64,000 nt of DNA from Faucicola sp902506215 (GTDB lineage Bacteria > Pseudomonadota > Gammaproteobacteria > Pseudomonadales > Moraxellaceae), in contig CP069437.1 of assembly GCA_016888885.1 (NCBI GenBank), forward strand, positions 2,596,949 to 2,660,948, given 5' to 3'. Made by a program: the position numbers and the translations under genes. Below, in pieces: positions 56,032-64,000 of the stretch (positions are counted from its first letter, which is position 1; each line of letters begins with the position of its first letter). The notes below the pieces were generated by a model. The model ran no database searches, was not told the origin of the DNA, and saw only the letters and a list, made by a program, of their open reading frames with translations.

Positions 56032-57666
56032 ATGCCTAGCAAAAAAAAGCCTCAAGACCCAGCGACTGAAACAACAGCCACTCAAACAGCAAATGCCCAA
56101 ACAACAACCAGTCAAACAGATGCAAACAATACGGCTTCTCAAACCACGGCTAACAAAATACCCGCAAAAACACCAGCCGCTAAAGAAACAGCCACCAAAA
56201 AACCAACAACGGACACAACAGCCGCACTGCCCATCGCTATCGTTTTACCCAAATCCTTACAGCATGCTCAGTGCGTGGATTTGACGCGCCATCGCTACCA
56301 AGGCAAGCTTCTAAGCCAAGCAGATAGTATTGCACTTGGCAAACAGCAGCGTAAGGCGTATCCATTAAAAAACTTGGCTGCCATCAGCCAACGTCCGACT
56401 GCCATCGACGCGCTCAGTCTTTATCATTGGTCCAATCAAGGTCGCTTATTAGAACTGCTGCCCATCCGTGCCAAGCGCATGAGTGTATCGCCGTTTACTT
56501 TTTTTCGCGGGATGCCCGCTTTGATGCTGTTTGACCAAGCATGGCAGGGGCAACATTCTGGGCTATTTCAGCAGATTTGCGGTGATTGTCATGTCAGTAA
56601 TTTTGGCGGTTATGCCAGTCCTGAACGCAATTTATTATTTGGCATTAATGATTTTGATGAAACCATCGTTGCGCCATTTGAATGGGATTTGCAGCGACTG
56701 GTCGCCAGTATTTTAATCGCCAGTCAAAGTTTTAAGTATGTAGAATCGGTGGGCTATAAGGCGATAGAAAAACTGCTGACCAGTTACCTTGATGGATTAG
56801 AAGCGCATCGCAGCTTGTCACCGCTACAAGTGTGGTATGAAAAAATCGACACCCATAAAATATTGGCAAATACCGAAGACGTGACTGTTCGTAAACGCCG
56901 TCATGCCGATTTTGAAAAAGCCAAAAAAAATGATGCGGTAAAAATGCTGCCAAAATTGACTGAGCGTGATACTGTCACAGGATTACGCGCGTTTAAAACG
57001 GATGGTGAATTGCAGCGACCACCACGCCGAGGACAGCCTTTTTTTAGCCGTACCGAGGCTTTTTTTGACGCTTATCGAGATACCCTAAAGTCAGATAGAC
57101 AAGTGTTGTTTGACCGCTATGATTTTACCGATGTGGCGCTCAAAGTAGTTGGGGTGGGGAGTGTCGGTACTGTGTGTGCGGTGGCATTATTCCAAGATGC
57201 CGACCATGAGCCGCTGCTATTGCAAATGAAGCAAGCCAAAGCGTCTATCTTGACACCCTTACTGGCAAAACAATTTAGCCATCAAGGAAAGCGCGTGGTT
57301 GAGGGGCAACAATTGATGCAGGCATCGAGTGATATTTTCTTGGGCTATGCATCGCTCGATAACTTTGAGATGGATTTTTATGTCAGGCAGCTGCGGGACA
57401 TGAAGTATTCGGCGTCTCTTGAGAGCATGACGACTGCCCATTTTTACGAATATATCGAAAGCTGTGGCCATGCCTTGGCGCATGCGCATACCAAAGCGGG
57501 CAATGCCGATACGCTTATGGGCTATCTGGGCAATGGTAGTGAAATCATCTCTGTTATGCAAGCGTATGCCGAACAAACTGCGGCTCGCAATGCCCAAGAT
57601 TATGCGCAATTTATGAACCAAATAGCCGATGGGCATATTGCTGTGGCAGGCGATGAGGTATTATAG
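56032..57666 (+). CDS. DUF2252 protein
   Basis: A 544-residue protein of the DUF2252 family, whose core (from about residue 95) includes KRMSVSPFTFFRGMPALM, ICGDCHVSNFGGYASPE, FGINDFDETIVAPFEWDLQR and VVGVGSVGTVCAVALF. The pattern, with GDxHxxNFG and DFDE, recalls kinase-like phosphotransferase folds, so an ATP-dependent role is possible, but the function is unknown. The first about 65 residues are disordered and almost wholly Thr, Ala, Lys, Gln and Pro, rich in TTA and KK runs. Such a tail is not part of the usual domain. It stands alone, upstream of the carbonic anhydrase gene. Confidence 0.87.
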   Translation: MPSKKKPQDPATETTATQTANAQTTTSQTDANNTASQTTANKIPAKTPAAKETATKKPTTDTTAALPIAIVLPKSLQHAQCVDLTRHRYQGKLLSQADSIALGKQQRKAYPLKNLAAISQRPTAIDALSLYHWSNQGRLLELLPIRAKRMSVSPFTFFRGMPALMLFDQAWQGQHSGLFQQICGDCHVSNFGGYASPERNLLFGINDFDETIVAPFEWDLQRLVASILIASQSFKYVESVGYKAIEKLLTSYLDGLEAHRSLSPLQVWYEKIDTHKILANTEDVTVRKRRHADFEKAKKNDAVKMLPKLTERDTVTGLRAFKTDGELQRPPRRGQPFFSRTEAFFDAYRDTLKSDRQVLFDRYDFTDVALKVVGVGSVGTVCAVALFQDADHEPLLLQMKQAKASILTPLLAKQFSHQGKRVVEGQQLMQASSDIFLGYASLDNFEMDFYVRQLRDMKYSASLESMTTAHFYEYIESCGHALAHAHTKAGNADTLMGYLGNGSEIISVMQAYAEQTAARNAQDYAQFMNQIADGHIAVAGDEVL

Positions 57667-57788
57667 TAGCTAGGAAGTTATTTTAGAAAGTCATCTTGAT
57701 GTTTTAAAAAAGTTAAAATGATAAAAAATATCGCGTTGTATATCATCATACAGTTCGTTATTGTATCTGAGTGAAAGGAGAAAACCAA

Positions 57789-58430
57789 ATGTCAAACAGT
57801 CACTTACCGCGTCCCGAAACTGCCGAGCAAGCGCTCGAGATGCTCAAACAAGGCAACGCACGATTCGTAGAGAATGTGCAAAACCCCCAATCAACCTTGC
57901 TAGCGTCTAATGCGCTCACCCATGTGCATGAACCGTTTGCGATTATTTTGGGGTGTTCTGATGCGCGCGTGCCGGCTGAGATTGTCTTTGATCAAGGGTT
58001 GGGTGATTTATTCGTCATTCGTGTAGCAGGTAACGTAGTCGCGCCCTCTCAGATTGGCTCGGTTGAGTTTGCCGCTGAAAAATTCGGTACCAAGTTAGTC
58101 GTGGTGTTGGGTCATTCCCATTGCGGCGCGGTGACGGCTTGTGTGGAGACACTGATCAATCCTGATCAGCAGTTTTCCCCCAATTTACGTTCGATTGTTG
58201 ACCGGATTCGTCCCAGTGTTTACAACTTGCATGAAATTTATACCGCCAATGGACAAGACATTGACGCGCAAGAGTTGATTAATCGGGGTATTAAAGCCAA
58301 CGTGCGTATGTCTGTCACCCAGCTAAAACACGGCTCTCGTATTCTTGAAGATGCGGTTAATAATGGTAGCTTAATTATTGTTGGGGCGGTGTATGATTTG
58401 GACACCGGTAAAGTGACCTTTATTGAGTAG
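57789..58430 (+). CDS. can: Beta-class carbonic anhydrase
   Basis: A 213-residue zinc enzyme interconverting CO2 and bicarbonate in the cytoplasm. Zinc ligands and the catalytic dyad are visible: Cys 56 and Asp 58 in LGCSDARVPAE, and His 109 with Cys 112 in VLGHSHCGAV. HEPFAIILGCSD and GDLFVIRVAGNVV are also typical. ATG 57789 has AAAGGAG 7-8 bases upstream; the GTG at 57771 overlaps that site and is not used. It is monocistronic. Confidence 0.95.
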   Translation: MSNSHLPRPETAEQALEMLKQGNARFVENVQNPQSTLLASNALTHVHEPFAIILGCSDARVPAEIVFDQGLGDLFVIRVAGNVVAPSQIGSVEFAAEKFGTKLVVVLGHSHCGAVTACVETLINPDQQFSPNLRSIVDRIRPSVYNLHEIYTANGQDIDAQELINRGIKANVRMSVTQLKHGSRILEDAVNNGSLIIVGAVYDLDTGKVTFIE

Positions 58431-58663
58431 CAAATATTGCATAGCGAATAGCGAATTGAGCAGCTTACCTAAGTGCAATGTTATTAGCCTTGATGTTATG
58501 AGCCATTATGTTATGAGAAATGAGGGCTATATTTTTACCCAAAAGTTAATTAAAATTAAACAGTATTGAATTTTTGGCAAACTGTCGCTATTAATGAATT
58601 TTAGTTAACGTCTTTTTCTTTTAAGGTTTTTTCTTTTAGAGGCATATTATAATAAGGATCACT

Positions 58664-59158
58664 ATGTCAAACTTGTCCGCTACCAATGGGTTTATCTTTA
58701 ATCACACCATGCTTAGGGTAAAAGACCCGCAAGTGTCTTTGGCTTTCTATCAAGATGTATTAGGCATGACGCTACTACAAACCAAACGCTATCCACAAGC
58801 GGAATTTGATTTATATTTTTTGGCAAAGCTCACCGATGAACAGGTGGCAAATTTGCCGACCGATACTGCCGCTTTAGCCGCATTTACCTTTAGTCAGCCA
58901 GGGGTGCTAGAATTGACCCATAATTATGGCACTGAGTCTGATGCAGAGTTTCACTATCACAGTGGCAACAGCGAACCACAAGGATTCGGGCATATTTGTT
59001 TTGCTGTGCCAAATCTGCAAGAAGCGGTTGCTTGGTTTGAGCAACATCAAGTCACCTTCAAAAAACGCCCTGAAGAAGGTGCGATGAAAGATATTGCTTT
59101 CATCTTGGATCCTGATGGCTACTGGATAGAAATCGTACAACCAAACTTAATGGGTTAA
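58664..59158 (+). CDS. gloA: Lactoylglutathione lyase (glyoxalase I)
   Basis: A 164-residue metalloenzyme converting the methylglyoxal-glutathione adduct to S-lactoylglutathione. Metal ligands appear as NHTMLRVKDP (His), GVLELTHNYGTE (Glu), GFGHICFAVPNL (His) and GYWIEIVQPN (Glu). The slightly long form with a loop around residues 45-60 resembles the zinc-type GlxI of Pseudomonas and yeast. AAGGA precedes the ATG. The 233 bases upstream contain short direct repeats (TTATGTTATGAG-like) but nothing else I can name. Functionally it pairs with gor in glutathione metabolism. Confidence 0.94.
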   Translation: MSNLSATNGFIFNHTMLRVKDPQVSLAFYQDVLGMTLLQTKRYPQAEFDLYFLAKLTDEQVANLPTDTAALAAFTFSQPGVLELTHNYGTESDAEFHYHSGNSEPQGFGHICFAVPNLQEAVAWFEQHQVTFKKRPEEGAMKDIAFILDPDGYWIEIVQPNLMG

Positions 59159-59167
59159 TCGCCCATT

Positions 59168-59198
59168 AAAAAAAGGGCAACTGTGATTGCCCTTTTTT
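59168..59198 (+). terminator. Bidirectional terminator between gloA and hemF
   Basis: AAAAAGGGCAA, six-base loop, TTGCCCTTTTTT, a perfect stem with A and T runs, serving both convergent genes. Confidence 0.88.
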
Positions 59199-59225
59199 AT
59201 TGTGTTTTATTAAGATGGCGTTTTG

Positions 59226-60227
59226 TTAAGCCTTGAGGTTCAGCCAATCTCTGGGTTTTAGATAAAAATCCGTGAGTTCAAATTCAGGCGTTCCTGCGAG
59301 AGGCTCATAACGATATTCCCAGCCGGTGAGCGGTGGCAGACTGACCAAAATTGACTCAATGCGCCCGTTTGATTGCAAGCCAAACAAGGTGCCGCGGTCA
59401 TACACCAGATTGTATTCGACATAGCGACCACGGCGATATAGCTGAAAATTACGCTGCGGCTCGGTATAGCGCGTGTGTTTGCGTTTCTCAAAAATCGGGA
59501 TAATACCTTCAAGATAGCCGTCGCCTACCGCCTGCATAAACGCAAAGCATTTATCAAAATCCCAACCCATGCTAAGCGTGTTCAAATCATCATAAAACAA
59601 GCCGCCGATGCCGCGTTGTTCGTTACGATGCTTTAAATAAAAATACTCATCGCACCACGTCTTAAACTTGGGATAAACGTCTGCCCCAAACGGCGCGCAC
59701 AAATCATGGCACACTTGGTGCCAATGCACGCAGTCTTCCATCACAGGATAAAACGGCGTCAAATCAAAGCCCCCACCAAACCACCAAATCGGCTCGTAGC
59801 CTTCTTTTTCTGCGATAAACATGCGCACGTTGGCATGACTGGTTGGCACGTTGGGATTGGTCGGATGAATCACCAGCGAGACACCGAGTGCTTGCGCTTG
59901 GCGACCGGCAAGTTCAGGGTGGCGAGCGGTGGCAGTGGCTGGCAGATGGTTGATAACAATGTGGCTAAACATCACCCCGCCTTTTTCGATTACTTTGCCG
60001 CCTTGCAGTACATTGGAGCGACCACCGCCCAAATTTTGATGGGTGCCTTGCTCAGTGGGTCTCTCCCAAACATCAGCGACAAATTTGGCATTGCTGGCAC
60101 CTTCAGCATATAGATTAAACCCGCCAGTGGCTTCTTGGTGTTCTAGCGCTTGGCAAATACGGTCTTGTAAATCAAGTAAATAAGCGCGAACGGCTTGAAC
60201 ATTGGGTGAGGAGAGCAGCATAGACAT
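59226..60227 (-). CDS. hemF: Oxygen-dependent coproporphyrinogen III oxidase HemF
   Basis: A 333-residue haem synthesis enzyme that oxidises coproporphyrinogen III to protoporphyrinogen IX using O2. Conserved stretches are GGGRSNVLQGGKVIEKGGVMFS, GVSLVIHPTNPNVPTSHANVR, WWFGGGFDLTPFYP, KRGIGGLFYDDL-like RGIGGLFYDDLN and YVEYNLVYDRGTLFGLQSNGR. The length is slightly above the usual 300-305. ATG 60227 and the nearby ATG at 60221 are both possible starts, with a weak ribosome binding site. It stands alone. Confidence 0.96.
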   Translation of the reverse strand: MSMLLSSPNVQAVRAYLLDLQDRICQALEHQEATGGFNLYAEGASNAKFVADVWERPTEQGTHQNLGGGRSNVLQGGKVIEKGGVMFSHIVINHLPATATARHPELAGRQAQALGVSLVIHPTNPNVPTSHANVRMFIAEKEGYEPIWWFGGGFDLTPFYPVMEDCVHWHQVCHDLCAPFGADVYPKFKTWCDEYFYLKHRNEQRGIGGLFYDDLNTLSMGWDFDKCFAFMQAVGDGYLEGIIPIFEKRKHTRYTEPQRNFQLYRRGRYVEYNLVYDRGTLFGLQSNGRIESILVSLPPLTGWEYRYEPLAGTPEFELTDFYLKPRDWLNLKA

Positions 60228-60510
60228 AGCAATAGTTCTTTTAAAAATTTTTAGTGGTTAATTTTTAATGATTATTGTAACACATAATCGCGTGGGTAAA
60301 ATTGAGCGTATTGACTGATGATACGCATAAATATTTACATAAAACCCTTAAAAAAATCGTCACAGCCGCTATCCAAACGCTCAGAAAACTCATAAAATGC
60401 TATGACGTCTAGATAACTTCATTGATAAATATTTGTTAAAGGTGTAATAAATTTATTTAATGATAGGGTTATCAGATGGATGATTACATTAACCGTTTTT
60501 GGAGAAAACT

Positions 60511-60690
60511 ATGAATAAATTATTAATCGCATTAGTGACGGTCATCAGCCTCGTGGGCTGTGGTAAAAAAGAAGAAGCCAAGACTGAAACCACCACGACG
60601 ACAACGACCACCACAACCGCTTCTGTACCTGCCAATACAGCAACTGCAACGGCAAATACAGCGACTGCTACTGCGTCACCGGCAAAATAA
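60511..60690 (+). CDS. Small Thr-rich lipoprotein
   Basis: A 59-residue predicted lipoprotein. The signal peptide MNKLLIALVTVISLVGC has a clean lipobox with Cys 17, followed by GKKEE, a run of ten threonines (ACN codons) and Ala/Thr repeats (ATATANTATATAS). GGAG lies about 8 bases before the ATG; TTG 60499 is in frame but unlikely. The mature peptide of about 43 residues has no folded domain and would be a flexible envelope-tethered tail. Function is unknown. A terminator follows directly. Confidence 0.7.
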   Translation: MNKLLIALVTVISLVGCGKKEEAKTETTTTTTTTTTASVPANTATATANTATATASPAK

Positions 60691-60713
60691 TATTAACCAA
60701 TAGCCTAATTGAT

Positions 60714-60744
60714 AAAACCGCTAATCCACTTAGCGGTTTTTTTT
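60714..60744 (+). terminator. Terminator after the small lipoprotein gene
   Basis: AAACCGCTAA, a five-base loop, TTAGCGGTTT and a run of Ts, 24 bases after the stop. Confidence 0.88.
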
Positions 60745-60911
60745 ATGCTTTTTTTTATGCCATGGCAGATTTATCAACTTAAGGCTTTAGCAGGTTTAGC
60801 CTGATTTGTGTGTACCAAGTCAGTATAGATCAAGTCAGCATAGATTTAATGAATAATCGCTAAAATTTTGCTAAAATAAGCGCCTTTTTTTGATACCTAC
60901 ACTCTAGCAAC

Positions 60912-63900
60912 ATGCGGTTAAAACAGCTCAAACTGGCAGGCTTTAAATCCTTTGCCAATCCTACAACGTTTCATTTCCCCAAAACCATCACCGCGATTGT
61001 CGGTCCCAACGGCTGCGGAAAATCCAATGTGATTGATGCCATCCGCTGGGTGCTGGGCGAATCCTCCGCCAAGCAGCTTCGTGGCGGCGCGATGAGTGAT
61101 GTCATTTTTGCAGGCACGCAAGACAAGTCCGCCAAAAGCTTGGCAAGCGTAGAATTAGTGTTTGAACATACCCGCGGCGAAGATGGTAGCAGCGGCATCC
61201 ACCACGCGCTCAATCTGTATCAAGAATTATCGGTACGCCGTCAAATCAATAAAGAAGGCAAATCCGATTACTTTATCAATGGCACCAAAGTACGCCGCCG
61301 CGATGTGGTCGATATTTTTTTGGGCACAGGTCTTGGCGCGCGTTCTTATGCGGTGATTGAGCAGGGTATGATAGGGCGCATCATTGATGCCAATGCGGTG
61401 CAGCTACGAGAGTTTATCGAAGAGGCGTCGGGCGTGTCGCGCTACCAAAGCCGGCGTGATGACACCCAAAAACAGCTCGATGCCGCAAGCGATAATTTAG
61501 CGCGGCTGCATGATATGGTCAGCGAGTTGACCAGCCAACAAAAACGCCTAGAAAAACAAGCCAAAACAGCACAACAAGCCCAGCAATGGCAACAAACGCA
61601 GCAAGCGATCAGTGAGCAGCTACTCATTGATGACTATGGGCGGGCATGGCAAAAACAGCAAACCCTCGCGGCAGATTTTCAAGCGATGCGTGAACGTGTG
61701 GATGCCCAGCAAGTATTGATTGAAGGATTAATCGAGCAGCAGCAACTTGCCCAGCAGGCTCTGACCGAACAACAGCAGACTCTACAAAACCAGCAAAATC
61801 TTGCTAAGGATTATTGGCAGCAGCAGCATGAAACCCAAAGTCTACTGAAACAAGCTGAACAAGCCCTTGCCAATGACCAACAACGCCTGAATATCCTCAA
61901 TGTTGAGCTGGGGCGTTTTGCAGAGTATCAACAAGCGTTGCAAGCACAAAAACAGCAAGCACAAATGCGTATTGAAGGCTTACCTACAAAGCTTGAACAG
62001 CTCACCGCACAGTTGCGCCAATTGCGTGATGAACAAGATGATTGCATACAGCAGCGTGAGCACATTGCAAAAAATTTAGTGGCGTTAAATAAACAAAAGC
62101 AAGACGTAGAAAAAAATCTTGCTGTCAGTGAAAATGCCCTCAAACACCATGCCAGCCAACAACAGCGCCAACAACAACGCCAAAACGAACATGACAAAGC
62201 CGTATTGGCATGGCAGACTGCTAACGCCACATTTGATCAGCAATTTGCAGCGTTTGAGAATAACGAACTAGACACGCAAATGACGAGACTCAGTGATGAG
62301 ATTGAACGTCTTGAAGCCAATATCATCGCCCGTCAAGAGTCTATCGCTGACCAAGCCGATGAAGTTGACAGCTTAACCCGTCAGCATCGCCAAGCTGAGC
62401 AGCAGTACCAAGCGTGGCAAGCCGAGCAAGCGACACTCCAAAATTTGCTAGCACAACAAGAAACTGCCCTTGCCCAAGTTAGCCACCAGTCACCCAATCA
62501 AGAAAATAATAGCAGTTTGCCAAAACTTATCAGTCAACTGCAATTGACCGAAACAGGTAAGCGGTATGCCAATGTTTTTGATACCCTAGTTACGGTATTT
62601 GCCAAATGGTCGATTGCTGCTGACCAAGATTTTGCCCAAATCATCCATGACCATGCGCTGTTTATTGATAATCAATCCACTTTACATCACACTTCGGAAA
62701 ATCACACAGCGAACAGCCATCTAATAGAAGGTTGTTTGCCACTGTCTGCTTTGATTGCGGCGCCCAATCTGGCTATTTTTCAGCAGGTTTGGATCAGTGC
62801 GACGCCACTTGACTGGGCAGATGTGCAGCATACAGCGCTGCTTGATAGCTTGCCAATGGGCAATTGGTTACTGGTGCAGACCTCAGCGCAACAGCTGATA
62901 CTCTGTAATCAGCAGCTGCTGATTAACCTAAGCCATTTGTTGCAAGCTGAGGGTCAGCAGGTTATCAGTTTTAGCCAGCAGTTGATGAATGAAGCGCGTA
63001 TTGAAGAGCTCGATGAACACTTGGCGCAGCAACAACCGCAACTGCAGCGTCTAGCCGATCGCTTGCAACAAGCGAGAGTTAGTCTGCAAGAATGGCAAGC
63101 GCAAGACCGAACTGCGCGTAATCAACTGCTAAACCTAACTCAGCAACAACAGCAATGTCAGCAACAAAAACTACAACAGCAGTATCGCTATCAATCCGCA
63201 CTCGATAAACTTACGCAAGATAAAAAACGCCTCGACAGTGACAGCGAGCGTCTACAACAAGAGTGGCTAGGTTTTGCGGAAAAATTGCAGCAAGAGCAAC
63301 AGCGGGTTTATGCGCTAAGCAATACGCTTTCGCATTTACAACCGCAATTACAGCAACAAATCAGCGAGCGCCAGTCACTCGATGAACGCTTAAACCAGTT
63401 TGCCAGTCAGCAGCGCGAGCTAGAACAACAACAAAATCGCATCACCCAAACACTGGCAACCGGACAATTGCAAATCACCGCAAGTGAGCAGCAACTTGCC
63501 AAAGCTTGCCAAGACCAAGCAAGACTCACCAGTGAGCAGCAGCTGCTGAGTCATAAAATTAGCGAGCAGCAGGCACACTTGCCACAGCTACAACAGCAAC
63601 TCACGATGGACTCGACGCAACTGCAAACCGCCAATGACAGCGTTACGCAATTGACAATGACCTTGAAAACTATGGAAACCGAGCTACATCAAGCGCAATT
63701 GGGTGTGCAAGAGTCTCAGCAGCAGTTAAGCCAACTACAACAGCAATATCACACCACCGACACGGCATTGGCACTAGCCAAGCAAAACGTGGCATTGATT
63801 GGTGAGCAATTGACTGGTCGCAAAATTACCGTGCCAAAAACTGACAATATTGAGTTACTGGGTAGCAGCAAACGCGAGCAACTACAACGACAACTCGATG

Positions 63901-64000
63901 AGTTAGCATCACAGGTGGTTAATCTTGGCGCAGTCAATCATGCCGCGGTGGCTGAGCTCAGCGAAGTGAACAGCCGCTTAGCGCCCCTTGCTGAGCAAAT
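60912..64000 (+). CDS. smc: Chromosome segregation ATPase SMC (3' end outside window)
   Basis: The frame runs open to the window edge, giving about 1029 residues of a protein usually near 1150-1200. The ABC-type head begins MRLKQLKLAGFKSFANP, with Walker A GPNGCGKSN at 31-39 and the Q-loop region near VIEQGMIGRIIDA. Long Gln- and Leu-rich coiled coils run from about residue 165, with a hinge-like globular region near 530-650 between them. The coils then return. The C-terminal head with the signature and Walker B lies beyond the window. SMC, with ScpA and ScpB, compacts and separates chromosomes. The coil is unusually rich in glutamine (QQQ runs), matching the glutamine-rich repeats in other genes here. 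Confidence 0.93.
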   Translation, partial: MRLKQLKLAGFKSFANPTTFHFPKTITAIVGPNGCGKSNVIDAIRWVLGESSAKQLRGGAMSDVIFAGTQDKSAKSLASVELVFEHTRGEDGSSGIHHALNLYQELSVRRQINKEGKSDYFINGTKVRRRDVVDIFLGTGLGARSYAVIEQGMIGRIIDANAVQLREFIEEASGVSRYQSRRDDTQKQLDAASDNLARLHDMVSELTSQQKRLEKQAKTAQQAQQWQQTQQAISEQLLIDDYGRAWQKQQTLAADFQAMRERVDAQQVLIEGLIEQQQLAQQALTEQQQTLQNQQNLAKDYWQQQHETQSLLKQAEQALANDQQRLNILNVELGRFAEYQQALQAQKQQAQMRIEGLPTKLEQLTAQLRQLRDEQDDCIQQREHIAKNLVALNKQKQDVEKNLAVSENALKHHASQQQRQQQRQNEHDKAVLAWQTANATFDQQFAAFENNELDTQMTRLSDEIERLEANIIARQESIADQADEVDSLTRQHRQAEQQYQAWQAEQATLQNLLAQQETALAQVSHQSPNQENNSSLPKLISQLQLTETGKRYANVFDTLVTVFAKWSIAADQDFAQIIHDHALFIDNQSTLHHTSENHTANSHLIEGCLPLSALIAAPNLAIFQQVWISATPLDWADVQHTALLDSLPMGNWLLVQTSAQQLILCNQQLLINLSHLLQAEGQQVISFSQQLMNEARIEELDEHLAQQQPQLQRLADRLQQARVSLQEWQAQDRTARNQLLNLTQQQQQCQQQKLQQQYRYQSALDKLTQDKKRLDSDSERLQQEWLGFAEKLQQEQQRVYALSNTLSHLQPQLQQQISERQSLDERLNQFASQQRELEQQQNRITQTLATGQLQITASEQQLAKACQDQARLTSEQQLLSHKISEQQAHLPQLQQQLTMDSTQLQTANDSVTQLTMTLKTMETELHQAQLGVQESQQQLSQLQQQYHTTDTALALAKQNVALIGEQLTGRKITVPKTDNIELLGSSKREQLQRQLDELASQVVNLGAVNHAAVAELSEVNSRLAPLAEQ

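Overview
The window looks like chromosomal DNA of a gammaproteobacterium of the family Moraxellaceae, most likely Moraxella (Faucicola) osloensis or a close relative. This rests on my recollection of the 16S rRNA sequence, on the PilW-PilX-PilY1-PilE order seen in Acinetobacter and Moraxella relatives, and on the general protein make-up. No search was run. It reads as an ordinary chromosome with one rRNA operon. I see no prophage, intact insertion sequence or CRISPR array. Layout: (1) 1-6403 is the 3' part of a type IV pilus minor-pilin operon (pilW end, pilX, pilY1, two PilE-like minor pilins). (2) 6753-8533 on the minus strand is the major pilin gene pilA, behind a sigma-54 promoter, translationally coupled to a very A+T-rich Wzy/ligase-family gene that is probably the pilin-specific glycosyl ligase TfpO. 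(3) 8945-21685 on the plus strand is a closely packed eleven-gene run: general O-oligosaccharyltransferase PglL, an initiating sugar-phosphate transferase, the whole pseudaminic acid pathway (PseB, PseC, PseF, a fused PseG-PseH, PseI), a Wzx flippase and three glycosyltransferases of families GT52, GT14 and GT2. Together with pilA-tfpO this looks like a self-contained protein/pilin O-glycosylation system predicted to end its glycan with pseudaminic acid. It is the most interesting system in the window. (4) 21687-32015 holds mostly housekeeping genes (mnmC, an APC transporter, a flavoprotein, yciI-yciB, a PHP phosphoesterase, fixH, ccoG). (5) 32209-37811 is a complete rRNA operon: two promoters, 16S, tRNA-Ile(GAU), tRNA-Ala(UGC), 23S, 5S, terminator. 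(6) 37925-50945 holds upp, a YfbK-like von Willebrand lipoprotein, an A+T-rich orphan gene, a YgiQ radical-SAM protein, a two-gene ThrE-type exporter, an Lrp regulator divergent from a RarD-like transporter, a BLUF photoreceptor with a membrane tail, tag and an MFS symporter. (7) 51157-53980 is a translationally coupled rhodanese-McrB-McrC operon, a putative modification-dependent restriction system with an unusual partner. (8) 54115-64000 holds gor, a decayed potD remnant, a DUF2252 gene, a beta-carbonic anhydrase, gloA, hemF, a small lipoprotein and the 5' two thirds or more of smc. How the parts work together: the glycosylation operon would build a lipid-linked oligosaccharide at the inner membrane (initiating transferase, GT2/GT14/GT52 with CMP-pseudaminate), Wzx would flip it, and PglL (general acceptors) and TfpO (the pilin) would transfer it to protein in the periplasm. 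The regulatory gap between pilA and pglL (8534-8944) carries several dyads and a hairpin and may coordinate both arms. Start codons were chosen from visible ribosome binding sites and family lengths, and alternatives are stated in the entries.
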